From positions 46,910,288 through 46,974,287 of the forward strand of contig OY986438.1 of NCBI GenBank assembly GCA_963920525.1: a stretch of 64,000 nt of DNA. The letters run 5' to 3'. The notes under the pieces are model-generated. The model was not told the origin of the DNA, ran no database searches, and saw only the letters and a program-made list of their open reading frames with translations. The stretch comes from Dichetophora obliterata. Lineage: Eukaryota > Arthropoda > Insecta > Diptera > Sciomyzidae. Of this stretch, positions 10,769-23,229 are shown one piece after another (position 1 is the first letter of the stretch; each line of letters opens with the position of its first letter). Both the position numbers and the translations under genes were made by a program.

Positions 10769-11882
10769 TTAAATAATATCCCTTAGCATTTCTAAAATAG
10801 CTCGTCTCTTCACTTCAGCATCTTGATCCTCTTCTTCATTATCTTCAGCATCATCTTCACTTACAAAGCAGTTGTCGTACATGAGTTCTTCTTGTGGGAA
10901 TTCGTCCTATCCAATCGTTTTGATAATGTTATGTAAAACACAACACACAAAAATCCATTGGCATGCGAATCGATTACGAGCGTCACTGCCTAAAGCTAGT
11001 TTTAACTCCTTTAAGCTACAAAAACGTTCTTTCAATAACCCAAAACAGTCTTCGATTCTAACGCGATATTTGCTTAGAGAACAATTAAATTCATTTCTTT
11101 CACTTAAGGTGCCTTGGCTCCCGTTAGATCTATAGGGAGTTATCACCGTGGTTGAAAGCTTATATGCGCTGTCTCCGACTATATACTCATTTTCTGAAAA
11201 GTAGTGGGTCTTCTTTGTAAACAAAGAGGAGTTTTTAAAAATTCTGCTATCATGCCCGCTTCCTGGATATCCTATGACAGTATGCATGATTTTCATATCA
11301 TGATCACAAACAGCCTGCATCTGTAACGAATACTGCTGTTTACGGGAATAATATGACTCAGGGTCTATAGTAGGCTTTTCAGCTAAACGTATCTCTGTTC
11401 CGTCTACATAACCCAAGCAATATGGGAGTTCATTGTAAGTTTGACTTATAATCACCTTTCTACGATTAGAGTCAGGCCAATTCAAAAAAAAAATTCGCAT
11501 TGTTACATAACGCCTTAAGTACTCTCTTCGTTATCTTAGCAAGAGTCCCACCATCGCCAACACCGAAAAGTTTTGATACTTTGCAAATGGAGGCACCTTC
11601 TCCACTACTTCCAAGTCGGAACAAAACAATGGCTAGCTGCACTTCAACTGGAAATTGCTTCCAAGAGTTTTGGCCACGGAACACTGGATCATTCTCAATC
11701 ATATGACAAATATAGTCGAATGTATTCCAATTCATTCGCACGATTTGTCGAAATCGCTGCTCGTCTAGATTGGGTATAACGTTCCAAAGAATGTCAATGC
11801 TTTTAGCGACGGATCCCAAGTTAAAAGGTATTGCATATCGATATGCCTCTATTGCGATGAAGGAAGTGCAAAATTCATCCAT
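10769..11882 (-). pseudogene. HARBI1-like Harbinger H2 transposase, frameshifted
   Basis: The N-terminal part (11882 down to about 11493, start MDEFCTSFIAIEAYRY) is the helical region ending in a helix-turn-helix-like ICKVSKLFGVGDGGTLAKIT. The catalytic part (about 11500-10910) has YVDGTEI (first Asp), GYPGSGHDSRIF (second Asp), VGDSAY and RIEDCFGLLKERF (Glu). The two parts are in different frames; the shift falls in a run of ten A/T at 11484-11493. A TAG at 10909-10907 cuts off a conserved-looking acidic tail (EDDAEDNEEEDQ) that stays open to TAA at 10771-10769. An acceptor-like TGTAG precedes the ATG, so an upstream exon is possible. All three catalytic residues are present, but no full-length protein can be made. 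Confidence 0.85.
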
Positions 11883-12364
11883 AACATCATCAATTTCATC
11901 TACAGAATTGTCAAAATAAAAAAATTAATGAATTGAGGTTTTTACCGGCCTAAGTTGAACAAACCAGTTTCTTCTAGGAGTACTACTCCTTGTATGGTCT
12001 TTTCCAAAAGAAACTGATGTAATTCAGTCTTGCTACTTTTTTGGCATTATTTTTAATTAAAAGACAGAAAGCACAAGTTTTAAACAAAATATAAACAAAA
12101 TTATTTGTTTTGCTAGCTAACAAGCGCACCAACGAAATGAAGCGATGGCAATTTTAAGTTTGACAGATGCATGTGAAAAAAACCAAAGAATACAAACGGT
12201 CGCTCACTTCAACTCGTCGGAAATTTCCCATTTCTGAAATTTCAGCATTGAAGTGAATACCCCTATTGTATTTTTAAAGCTTAAACATTTATCTTTTGTA
12301 GAATAAATTATCATTTATATTTTATGCAGAATAAAAAATATCTCTATTAAAAAGCAGAAAAACT

Positions 12365-13050
12365 AAGGTAATATTGCAGTTGATTATGCCGATCATAACA
12401 TACTCTGAGGTCGTGTACTGCAAACTTTACTCTCGGTCCCTACATAAGCTCCTGGTAGCTTTTAATAATGCAGCTCGCTATGTATACGGTCTTAGAAAAT
12501 TAGATCATATCTCCGTCTATTGCAAAAAATTACTTGGTCGTGACTTACCTAGTTACCTTGAAGCTAGAAATTGCATATTCCTACACCGAATTATCTATAC
12601 ACGTAGTCCTACATATCTTTTTGATAAGTTGAAGTTTTGCAGGTCAAGTAGAAATATGAACCTCATTATCCCTAGATACAATTTCCTTAACTCCAGTAGA
12701 TTGTTTTTCGTCAGTGTCATTAGGTCGTGGAATTCATTACCTAATAGTATTAAAAGCGTTTCTATAAAATTAACTTTAAGCATTTAATTTTTAAACACTT
12801 TTCTTAACTTCAAATTTCTCTCCTTACTCTTTCTTGCTCTTCTCTTACCCTCTAATTACTTTTTAAGGAATAATTATTCATTGTTTAAATTTTAGTCTTT
12901 TTAAGTAATATTGTTGTTGATAGCATTTAACATTAATTTTCATTTCGTGTCTTATATGTTGTTATATCCAATGTTAATTTGGCATGCAAAAGAACTGTTC
13001 TTATATGTCAACGAGTTTTTTAAATAAAAATAAATACAAAAAAAAAAATA
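12365..13050 (+). mobile_element. 5'-truncated LINE, C-terminal end plus A-rich tail
   Basis: The insertion starts abruptly near 12365, runs through the polyprotein C-terminus and a 3' UTR, and ends in an A-rich tail near 13022-13050. It lies about 100 bp beyond the right end of the Harbinger element. Confidence 0.75.
12374..12787 (+). pseudogene. LINE polyprotein C-terminal domain
   Basis: About 137 residues with the post-RT signature PIITYSEVVYCKL...ARYVYGLRKLDHIS...EARNCIFLHRII...RLFFVSVIRSWNSLP. The same order of blocks is in the copies at 23251, 34757 and (minus strand) 46530, so these belong to related LINEs of the jockey/CR1 group. The reverse transcriptase core is missing because of 5' truncation. 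Confidence 0.75.
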
Positions 13051-13135
13051 TCTGCAGATAACATTTTTCCTTACGAGGGCAAATCATTTCATCACAAAAA
13101 ATACCATAAAAAGATTAAATAAATCACATCACAAC

Positions 13136-13180
13136 AGCTGTGTGCAAAATAATAGTAATGTTCTTATATTCCGACATATT
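13136..13180 (+). repeat. Lone diverged Tc1-like end
   Basis: CAGCTGTGTGCAAAATAATA and the next ~20 bp match one arm and the spacer of the MITE at 9761-9843 with a few changes. No opposite arm is seen nearby, so this is a broken copy. Confidence 0.55.
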
Positions 13181-13189
13181 GAATAAATA

Positions 13190-16100
13190 ACATTAGTCTA
13201 CAAATTTTGGATCCGGTAAGCCCATTATCATTACTATATGCACTTTCAACACTTGTTCCAAATCTGTACTCAATTTTCTCCTATATCGTAAAACTTGTAA
13301 GATACAAAGTGTTTCATGTTTGTGGCACGTGCCTTGTATTATTGATCTAGAATCTAAACTACTAGCCATAAAATAAAAAATAGTATTTTGTATTTAAGAA
13401 AAAATATCGAATTTTCTATCAAAATATCAACCACTGTCGTGGCATGTGCTGTAGCGGAACTACAATCGTCAGATTATCCAATGAAATATCAACAAATTTT
13501 GATCAACAGTTTTTTTCTAAATTCTAACTTTATGTCCGCAATGTGTTACTTCATTCTTACTCCGAGTGTTCACTTTGTTGTTCCAATACATACTTGTTTG
13601 CAATATTCTCCGTTCTTTCCTTTGCAGCTGATATCGTACACTATCGTAGTTGTCCTAACGTTAGCTTATTTATTTTGTCTTTAGTGTTAGCGAATAGTTT
13701 TTAAAGCGTTTGATTAGGTAAGTGGGCATTTTCTGTTTCTTTGTTCATATGATAGGAACATATGATATGATTACATATTTTTATTGAAAGTACTTCAGGA
13801 ATCCATTGTCAAATTGCGGCGATCCGGAAATCGCAGCCGCCCCAAAAAATTATTAAAAATCCATTTTGGAATATAAAAACCAATTTAAACTTATTATATC
13901 TACAACTTAAATTTAGATATGAAAAGCAGTACAAAATTATCTATTAAAAATTCTGATTTGCATAGCTAGCAAACTTTGTTTTTCGTAACACTGTTCATAT
14001 GCTTTATATTCACTTCAAAATCTAATAACATTCAAATAATTCTATTTTAGTTCTAAGTTTCTGTAATATTTCTTCTCTGTAGTTAACAAAAGTTCTAACA
14101 TCATCAAAGTCAATGCAATAAAGCCGCCTTAAAGCCATTGATTCAAAATTTCATTCAAATAAGGCACGCAATACTAATTGCAGCAACAGTAAAAACAACA
14201 ACTGCATTTATTGCCTGCATTTAAATGATAAGTAGCAATAAATGTTGTGCGGATCTGTGTAAAAAGATCCAGATAATAAAATATCAAGTGATAATTAATC
14301 TTGCTGGCATTTGCACTTTGATCTGTAAAGAGAATGTAGTTGAACTTGATTCTAAGCGGCTGCGTGTCTCAAAGTTTATATTTTTTTTTGCTAGAAATAA
14401 TTTGAATGTTTGTAAGAAACTTTACAGTTTGTGAATTCACATCTGCCCTTAAAGAAAGATTGTAAAAAATAAACTAATCACATTATATAGTGATTGACTT
14501 ATGTTTCATGATAAGCTTAAAAATTAAATAGCTCATCGGTTGAAACCCTTTTTCTCTCTAGGGCCTTGAGTTCTGTGCTATGAGCAACAATTCAAGCTTT
14601 CAAAGGCTCTTCAATTTTCGTTTAAACAACAAAAGACTTAAGCAACGAACTCGTTCTCGCAAATAAAAGCAAAGAAATTTCTGAACATATTCAATACTCT
14701 TTCTTCTTTTGCACTTCCACTTCTTCTGCGAAATTGAAAAATCATGCCAATAATCGTAACATTAATTTACTTACAACAACGCATTTGTGGGCGCACAACG
14801 CATACACACTTGTGTGGCAATAATTCGCATTTCATTATCTTGCTCGATATTTAAGACCGCTAGTGAAATGAGGTCGAAACGGTTAACTTGTGCAAATTTA
14901 AAGTGCAGCTTCATCTCGTAACTGACCATCCAACTGTCCCTTGAGTGCAGTGAGTACAATTTATAGTATTGTTAATAAATACCACGCACAAAGTAAGTAA
15001 TATGCAGTCAGCGACAAATTTTCATACATAAGCGTGCACACACACAAACAAGTACAAGTGATGTCCTTTATAGATACAAGTATTTGTGTGCTTTTCGCCT
15101 CTGGTTCTTGAGATTGTTATGATTTATTTAAATGGCCACCATATAAACGAATTATTTCGACTTTATTGCATGCTATATTTTTTAACTTAAGTGTAAAAAT
15201 TATTTGAGGTTTGACCAACAAATAAATTCTTTCGCTTACAATAGCATTTGAGTTCTTTGCTTGTAAAATTTAACGATAATTGTTGACAACATTTTTTGTG
15301 GCTTCACGTAGGGAAACAAACACTTCAGAAATCGGTGCATATAAATTAAGGCATAAGCTTAAATTGCAGCTTAACTGTAAGTGAAGGCAGTGAAAAATCA
15401 GCAACGACTGCCGTACGCAGATGAAGGACTTACTCTTATTTGTGTTACACACGCAAATAACAATAAAAATAAATTTCAAGATTTTGGTAGGACTAAAACC
15501 TAAAAGTAAACCAATCAAGATGTTGGCAACAACGAGTTAATTTTTGCTCGCAATACTGAGCAAACTTATTCAGAGAAATCGGCGGGATTTGTGATGACTT
15601 AATTGCGCACAGGCGAGTTTAAATAAAGCAATAAATAGGGGGAATTTGTTTTTTTTTTAATTACATCTAGCGGATTTATATTACACTCAATAAAAACAAG
15701 AAAGTTTATTGAAGTAAAATGGACCATTTAGGCGCCTTAAAATGGATTATACTAGGCGCCTTAAAATTCGGTAGAAAAGGCGTAGATAGATTAAAAAAGT
15801 AGTTTATATAGTTCAAGGGAAATGTTTTTGAAATATTTACTGCTGGCTTTTATAGATTAATCGATCTTTAGACATGATCTTATACAAGCTCAATTTAAAA
15901 TAACAATAAATTTGATGATTGCTGATATCAAATCAGTTGCTGTCAAACTGACACATTTCTCTTTGGGCCTATGCAAGCCATTATTTCATTTAACCAAGCA
16001 GCAGCAGCTTTAAGTACATAAGCAGCAACAGCAACATGTCAATTAGTCTATAAGCTGACAGCAAAAATGTTACACGCTACACTCTGAAACATTAAAGCAT

Positions 16101-18220
16101 TGGAACAATTGAATGATCTCCAATAAAAGCATTTGTTTATAATTTGGCTTTAATATCAAACATTGCCCCGCTACTTGGTTCAGCTACTTTCGATTTGCTT
16201 TGAAATGTTTTTAATGTCATGCAAAAACGCCACGCCACATGGCGGCAGCTGTAAAGCCAAAAAGTCACTCAAAAAAGTTAATTGGTGCCAGCAGCAGCAA
16301 CTGTAGAGCAACAAAGTGCTACCAATCAGTAGCAGCAATATTTTGGAGCTGCTTTGGCCACGGGTGTTTCTTTTGTTGCTTACTTAATATTTCTATTGTG
16401 GTTTTTCCCCACATTTTTATATACATTTTTCAATTACTTTGCTATTTTGTCTATTTAGCTAGCGCCAACGTTGAACATACATTTAAAAAAAAAACCTTTG
16501 ACATACTGTTTAGTCATTCCATCAGTTTGTCTGACAAACGAACGTTCTTCATTCATTCTAATTAAGTATATGATTGGAGCGCTTTTTTTTGCGACTTTTA
16601 CTATACGAAACTTGATCAATAGCTAATTTTCTTATCTTGCTAATTTTAAATACTCTTGTAGCAGATTTTCTATGCTAATTTCTGCGCTACCCACTAGTGT
16701 GGAGACCTCAAACTAACACGCTATTAATTCATTGACCCGCAATGCGATGCCTTTGGGGTCTAACATTTTAAGACTTAATGCCTGGCTTATGTCGTTTTTT
16801 TTCTAATTCTTATATTAAAATTTTAGCATGTTGTTTACTGCTTAATTATCATGACTTTTTGGTGTTACTGGGGCGAAACGAATTTTAAAATGCACGCAAA
16901 AATCAACAGTGTATCGAATTTAAAATTTCTTCAAAACTCCCCAGAGAAACAAAAATAGTGCCAAGCAATTTTTTAATATATTAGAAAAATGATAATTGAT
17001 TGATTGATTTGAATAAAGAAATTTATGTGTTCGCTAAAATATTTGCATGGTTTCATTTTGGAAATATTTCAAGGTATCAAACTCGTGAAGCGCGTCGAAT
17101 TATGGAATTACTAATTTTGATGAAACTTCGAACATGGCAAATCTTAGTAGATGCTGCTCGCTAAATATTTCAATATAAAAACATTAGTTAATTTTTTTAT
17201 TTAAATACCTATATATTGATAATACCTATGTATGAGCTCAAGAATAAGGTAAGAAGCAACAGGTTGTATTTTATTTAAATTTACATTATACTAAATTATT
17301 TTACATTCTTGAGGTGAGTATGCAATGTTTCTCTTTCTAAGGATTACCGTTATAAGATTCTAGTTAAAATTGCAAATTATATAAAAGATTTGATCTTTCA
17401 CTCAGTTGACCATTGCTTTAGCATCACAGCTTTGAAAGTGTAAGTGAAAGAGGATTACATGGCCTTCAGCACAAACAGCGTGTTCAGAGATATTTTCCCT
17501 GAAGGTAGTATGATCAATCCTAACGCGTTAAATCTCTTCGGTAACTTTTTTAAGCATTTGGAGAATGGAAACAAAACTCTAAGAAAATAGTTTAAATTTA
17601 AACAAATGGAATCAATTCATAAATTCCACACATTCCACAAGTTTTTACACATGTTTTTAAACATTATTTTTCTCTATTTTTTGAAGAACCATAGTCTAGA
17701 TTAAGAATAACAATTAACAATATTACTAAACTACAAGTAATGAACAGAAACTAAGCAAAACTTAAACAACTACTCCAAATGACTCGAAATCTAAAAGAAA
17801 TTTGCTTATGATATAGTTTTTGGTTTAATTGTCTAGATTTATTGAAAAGAAAATGTTCACACGTAGTAAATCAACCTTTTTTGTATTTATTTCTTCAATA
17901 ACCTTTAATATGGCAACAAAACTTTAATTGTTTAATTTTAAAATATTTTATTTTCAAAAAAAATCGTTAAGTATTTTCAAAGATACTAAAAGATTCAATT
18001 TTTAAAGGATATTTTTACCATGAATTTGGCCAAAAAATTTAAAAATGTTTTTTGCGGTAACATAGGTTATTGCCATGCTAATTATTCATACCATATTAAT
18101 AACAAAATAAATTGGCCATTTTAGCTCTTGGAAAGGCTTTGACCGAGCTTTTTTTTGTTGATCAATTGGGTTGTGTGTGTTATTAAATGTTTGAACACAA
18201 ATTATCGAGAACTGGACTTA
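13190..18220. other. Non-coding stretch, no gene recognised
   Basis: AT-rich with scattered CAGCAGCAACA-type simple sequence (for example 16010-16040 and 16240-16330). I see no domain in any short open frame, no RNA gene and no terminal repeats. One copy of the dispersed motif (AAAGACTTAAGCAACGAACT) is at 14632-14651. Lower repeat content than the flanks makes ordinary intergenic or intronic sequence the best description. Confidence 0.5.
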
Positions 18221-18259
18221 CGAGTTTTATGCCGCCTCCGAACGGCTTATGTTCTTAAG

Positions 18260-18304
18260 AAAAAAACATTCTGTCTGAGCTGGGGTTTGAACCGCAATAG
18301 ACTA
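18260..18304 (-). repeat. tRNA-derived SINE tail (B box), interrupted
   Basis: On the minus strand GGTTCAAACCC (18293-18283) is a good Pol III B box, followed by CCAGCTCAGACAG and a short T run. The same 'AGCTCgGACAG' context follows the B box at 19016. The element at 18307-19426 begins 13 bp from this B box and probably split the SINE. Confidence 0.5.
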
Positions 18305-18640
18305 TACACGCAGAGAAAAGACATGGTTGAGACATGATTACTGCAATAATAATTTTTCTACTAAAATGATTGTACTATTTCTACAAATACCAATGTTTGC
18401 CTCAATAAAGTCATTAGTTACTAATGGTGGTACCAAAAATAACATTATAGTTGAAATCATAACATCATTGAAATCGTCAAAATACTATGATTGCCTCAAC
18501 TATTAGTTGCAACAAAAATGTTGTGGTTCTGTCAATCATGATAAATGTGAATATTATTATAGAGACAAACATATTATAATTTTTAATGTTTGTTTGAACT
18601 ATTCTTTGATTGTGGGAAACGAAGCAGAACATAACCAAAA

Positions 18641-18718
18641 ATCGAAATAACTTATTGTGTCTGAACAGTTTGAAGAAAAACCTTTCACTTCATTCAGACA
18701 CAATAAGTTTTATCGATT
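18641..18718. repeat. Hairpin
   Basis: AACTTATTGTGTCTGAA at 18649-18665 is repeated as its exact reverse complement at 18693-18709. A weaker ATCGA extension reaches 18641 and 18718. The loop is 27 bp. Confidence 0.7.
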
Positions 18719-18959
18719 CCTGGCTATATGCCGTTTCCTTTTCAGCTGTTCAATTATTGCGTCTTGTTTTAAATCGCCTTATCCTAAAAACAGCACGCAG
18801 AAAAGTGACATTTTCGACTTTAATTGTAGCAAACATATTTCTATTTACCGTAAATATATTTCGCAATTCTGACCATATTTTGTTTATCACACATATTGCT
18901 ATTTTTGTGACAATGCACTTAAAGTATCATGTTTATGAATGACATAAGTCAGTCGAGCG

Positions 18960-19050
18960 GTAGTAGCGGCTGTGGCCTACTGGTAGTGTCAGTGGCTCGT
19001 AAGCGAAAAAGCCACGGTTCAAACCCTAGCTCGGACAGAAAAAGATTTTC
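18960..19050 (+). repeat. tRNA-derived SINE copy with A and B boxes
   Basis: An A-box-like TGGCCTACTGGTAGTG (18973-18988) and a B box GGTTCAAACCC (19016-19026) are 27 bp apart, as in tRNA genes. TGGCT/AGCCA can pair as an anticodon-like stem but the loop is too long, and the T stem pairs poorly, so this is not a functional tRNA. An A-rich run follows at 19036. Confidence 0.55.
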
Positions 19051-19439
19051 AATTGAATTAATATTTCTGTTCGGCCAGACAATGGCAAAACTCTGGAGAT
19101 ATCTTAATTAATAGCTGTGAAAATTGGAGCGCATTAAAATAATAAAAATAAAATTATTGTTTCAATAATTTTCTAGATCCTAAAAATAAATTCGTAACAT
19201 AGTTGTTGCAATTATTCTATTTTCGACCCAATAAGAGAATATTGATGGTTTCAATAATATTCTGGTTCCTACAAAAAAGTTCCTTTCCTTAATAAAGAGG
19301 TAGTAATCATTTTATCATGATCAAAGAAAATATATGTTTAAGAACATGTTAGCAACAATCATAATCCAAATCAAACTGTGATCCTCTTAAAACATGGTTG
19401 TTGCAACTATGTGTTTTCTCTGCGTGTAGCTACTTCAAA

Positions 19440-20590
19440 ATAGATTATAATTTTTTTTTTTTATTTGATACCCATTTTGTCATGTTTAGAAGGTTCTAAG
19501 TTTTTAAATAAATTTTTTGAGACAAGTAAATAAATACCTGTCTTTAACATTCAAATGATTTTAAAAAATCTTCTGACGTTCTAGAGAAAGGTGGGAACGC
19601 AGTTTTACTATCCTTTTCTTCTGGTTTCACTCGTGTATGGTTTACTTCGTGTGAGAAAATTATGTCACACTGTGTAATCTACAGTTTGTTCATGTATGCC
19701 GCAAGCAAAATATTTGAATAATAAAATTAACAAAACATTTTATGTTTATTGTTTTGATGCAATTATGCAAAATTTTAGAAAAACTCTCTAAACTCAAAAA
19801 TCTAGTAAATGTTAATTCTTCAAACTCAAACAAAAGACTTCAGAAAAAACTTGATATGTTTAAATGCGTTATTCTCTATAAGGAATATGTAATAATAGTG
19901 CTTTAAAAGCAATTGGTTTAAATTGATTAAAAGCAATATTTAAAAGCAAATAAATTCAAACATAAAAATAAAGTAGGTACACACGTTCACTCACACACTA
20001 GACGATGTGTGTGAAGACATCGGCTAATGTATCAAACATTTTTCCAGCCAACTTGTAAAAACGTCTCCGCGTTAAATTAACAATTAATCATATTTTCCGC
20101 ACGTAGATTTCCACACAAAGAACACTGGCGGCTCCAGTCACTTGTTCAACGCTGGGGCGGACAATAGGTGCTGATTGCTGCTCGAGTATATTACAACAAC
20201 ATTTCGACGCCGACAACAGCTAGAGCAACACTACGACAATGCCACGACCACCACCACCACCGCCGCAGCACAGTGCACTTTTTTGACACTATTGTTGATC
20301 TATAATTAATATATGTATAACTTTTGTACGGTTTCATATTTTTTAACCCTCATTTGCTATTTTTCAAATAATTGATTGCATAAAAATTGAAATTTTGAGA
20401 TTACTTAACAGACGGCTTCAAAACATAATTTTTCTGGTTTTTTTTTTATACATATAATCTTGTGTGCTAGAGATAGGATTTTATATATATTTTTCGTAAA
20501 GTTAATTATATTTTATTTGTAAGTAGGCGATATTACTTTAATTTTTCTTCATAAAAATAACAGCTTTTTTTAAAGGATAAGTATCCTTTT
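19440..20590. other. No gene; contains a GC-richer island
   Basis: Mostly AT-rich. The stretch 20090-20290 is clearly richer in G and C and contains a (CCA)n-like run near 20233-20262. A short frame there reads MPRPPPPPPQHSALF and stops, with no recognisable domain. It may be an exon or regulatory island, which I cannot show. Confidence 0.4.
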
Positions 20591-20599
20591 TTTTATTTC

Positions 20600-21120
20600 T
20601 CAATTAAAAGATATTTGCTGTAACCGAGTAACATTGATGCGGCCTTTTACTCCGAAGATATTCGATATCGCAAATTTGGGTTAAATGGGAGGTGCCACGT
20701 CCCCCTGTATAACGCCCATAAAATGATATCAGTGAAACGGCTTGTTTAAATTGAGGTCGAATACTGAATTCTGCGGCTGTGCATCCTATAACTCCAAAGC
20801 AATTCGATATCAAATATGGAGGTGCCACGTCTCAATGTGCAACACCCATAAAATATTATGAAAATCGTTTGACAACGTCACTTTTAAATTGTGATCTAAT
20901 ACCGAATTCTGAGACTGTGCGACCTATAATTCCAAAGCTATTGCGATTTTATATGAGAAATCGTATCGGCGAAGGGGGATCCACTATTTTTGCAATATCT
21001 CGTGAACCGCTCATCCGATGTTGCTCAAATAAGTTTAACAACCCGTGCCATGACTTATCGAACACACCTAGAAATTTAAAAAATACCATTGGAACGGTTC
21101 AGAACTGATGGAGTCTCCTA
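20600..21120 (-). repeat. Inverted relative of the 505-1560 repeat
   Basis: The reverse complement of about 20640-20800 matches about 1310-1480: both carry '.tatgg.cgcacagc', 'ttcgacc.caattta', 'ggcacctccca' and 'acccaaatttgcgatatcga'. A more diverged unit continues to about 20990. It is probably the same Helitron-like non-coding family. Confidence 0.6.
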
Positions 21121-21465
21121 CATACACCATTAGATTTTTATATATGTTGATAATACTTAAAAACGCGTTGATTTTGAAAAATATATGATATTAAGGTCCT
21201 GAGATTTTTGACTTATCAAGGATATAAAATTTAGGGCAATCACATAACGTAAACAAAAAGTTCTGATACATAAAAGAGAAAAAAAATAATAAAAACTAAA
21301 TATAATAAAGCTTAAAAATGTTCCTAAAATTTGTTTACTATAACTAATTCTATTTCTTCCAGGGGTAAAGTAAAAACAAATATGGCAAACTCTACTTATA
21401 TTATAAAAATCTTGATAATACACAAATTCAATGTGTTTTTTGATAAAATTGAATATTTTTATCTA

Positions 21466-22970
21466 CAGTGGCTCACAGTGAAAATGGCCCACCCATGATA
21501 AAATAAGTTTTAGTAAAAGATATTAATGAAAACATTTTTAAAATGAAACAGAAATTTTTTTTCTTACAATAATATATTATTTATGTAACTTAAAAAAAAT
21601 ATTTATTTAAAGATAACGCGCAAAAAAGAAAAAAAATTAACTCAAGGGAGCAATATTTTGACTTACAGTGAAAATGGCCCACATAACAAAATAAACTCAA
21701 ATAACAGTAATTTTAAAGAACTTAAAAAAAATTGTATTTGCTTGCAATTGCAGTTTATTTGTAATTAAATACGCTTGTTTTGGTCACTGCGCGTGCTTTT
21801 TAATCAGTTTAATTAATCAATTTTTCAAAATGGGACGTTTAAACTCACACTACGATTGAGTTGCGAAAATTAATAATTGACCATTATAAAGGCGGAAAAT
21901 GTCAGCAAGAAATTTCAAAAATTGTCAAAAAACTTCGTGGAACTATTAAAAATATTATAAAAAAAGTTTAAAGATGAAAAACGGATTATAAATAAGCCAA
22001 AAACGAGCTCTACAAAACTGGTTTCCGAACGAGATGCATGCTAGATTCTCAACAAATTCAAGAATAGTCCAAGGCGTAGTGCACCGAAACTTCGAGATAT
22101 GGTGGCGGAATATCTTAAAATTGATTGTAATGCTGAAATTATACGCAGATTTCTACGCAAAGCAGGATTAAATGGCAGAATCGCACGGAAGAAGCCATTC
22201 ATTAGTGCAAAAAATAAAAAAGTTCGAATGGAATTTGCACATAACTACGTTCTGAAAGATTTTTCTTACTGGAAAAATGTTTTATTTACTGATGAGAGTA
22301 AATTTTATCTTTTTGGTTCAGACGGAGGAGTCGACGTATTGAGAAAACCGAATGAGGAGATGAATCCAAAGCATTTGCGACCCGCAGTTAAACATGGTGG
22401 TGAGCATGTGATGGTATGGGGTGCTTGCTCAGCAGCTGCAGTCGGAAATCTTCATTTCATTGAGGGAAATATGGGAGGGTTTCAATATTTAAATATTTTA
22501 AAAGAAAACTTACAACAAAGTGCTACTTTTCACTTTTACCAAAATAATGATCCGAAACACACGGCTGGAATAGTTAAGGACTGGCTCGTAACTAATCACC
22601 CCAATCACCGGACTTAAATATAATTGAAAATGTATGGCAAAAATTAGTGGTAGAAGTAAGAAAACATCAAATTTCAAATAAAAATTACCTTAGAAGAATT
22701 TTACAGGAGGAATAGAATAAAATAAGTCCTGATTATACAAAAAAATTAGTAGAATCAATGTCACTGTGAGATTAAATTGTAAGTTATTGCAATTGTTATT
22801 ACTATTGTTATTACTTTTTTTTATCACTTATTATTTTGTATTTATCATAAATGCAATAAAATAAACTTTTAAAAAATAGCCCAATTTTGTTTATTTATTT
22901 ATGATTTTATTAAATTTAAAACCAAATATATTATCATGTGAGGGTGGGCCATTTTCACTGTGAGTCACTG
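21466..22970 (+). mobile_element. Tc1-like transposon, inactive
   Basis: Ends CAGTGGCTCACAGTGAAAAT (left) and CAGTGACTCACAGTGAAAAT (right, inverted), continuing GGCCCACCC on both sides, are flanked by TA (21464-21465 and 22971-22972). A second partial copy of the end is at about 21667, a subterminal repeat of the kind Tc1 elements use as a transposase site. Length is 1505 bp, close to a full-length Tc1 element, with one transposase gene inside. Confidence 0.92.
21830..22769 (+). pseudogene. Tc1-family transposase, DDE_3 type, multiply broken
   Basis: The start region (MGRLNSHYD, 21830) and helix-turn-helix (GGKCQQEISKIVKKL) are cut by stops and frame changes, including TAG at about 22043. 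The best stretch, 22099-22617, has VLFTDESKFYLFG (first Asp) and the HGGEHVMVWGACSA block. YQNNDPKHTA follows, where the second catalytic Asp is replaced by Asn (AAT, 22543-22545). A frame change near 22605 precedes SPDLNIIENVW, which holds the Glu. Another TAG lies after LRRILQEE. The protein would cut and paste the element at TA; this copy is dead. Confidence 0.9.
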
Positions 22971-23229
22971 TACGTTTGATTCTTCCAAATAATAAAAATT
23001 AAACTATTTGCCATGCAAGTCAATACATAAGCGCTTGTTTTGCTGCATATCATTCATAAACTTCTTTTTACTTCCAAATTTTTAAATTTAATCAATAGCT
23101 TAAAAATAGTTAAAGAACAAGGAATACTAAAACTAAGCAACGACAAGTGTTATTAAATTCCTCTCTTCAGTTCTTTAGACAAAAACTAGTTTTAAAGTTG
23201 CACAAAAAAAGTCAAAAAGTTTAATTATA

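Larger units (their letters stand above)
7514..12263. mobile_element. PIF/Harbinger element H2, full length, inactive
   Basis: Inverted ends: GGGTATTCACTTCAACGCTG at 7514, continuing to 7539, pairs with its reverse complement at 12237-12262 (about 25 of 26 positions). Between them lie a partner-protein gene on + (7778-9720) and a HARBI1-like transposase on - (10769-11882), facing each other. TAA precedes the left end, but the right flank (CTA/TAT) does not give a clean 3-bp TWA duplication, so the target site is unclear. The element has since received a LINE scrap (about 7973-8240) and an 83-bp Tc1-like MITE (9761-9843). Both genes are damaged. Confidence 0.85.
18307..19426. mobile_element. 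TA-flanked inverted-repeat element, 1.1 kb, non-coding
   Basis: The left end CACGCAGAGAAAAGACATGG pairs with the reverse complement of 19398-19426 (CACGCAGAGAAAACACATAG). TA lies directly outside both ends. The inside is AT-rich with repeated 'caat.at' words and no transposase. It contains a 17-25 bp hairpin (18641-18718) and a tRNA-like SINE copy (about 18965-19045). The TA target and short ends suggest a Tc1/mariner-type MITE, but the family is not recognised. Confidence 0.65.

Noticed and set aside
18960..19050. Functional tRNA gene
   Set aside because: A and B boxes are present but the anticodon loop is too long and the T stem does not pair; fits a SINE better.
20604..20828. Conserved-looking frame shared with 1252-1449
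   Set aside because: The similarity follows the nucleotide repeat, includes non-coding flank and has no start or stop context; treated as repeat.
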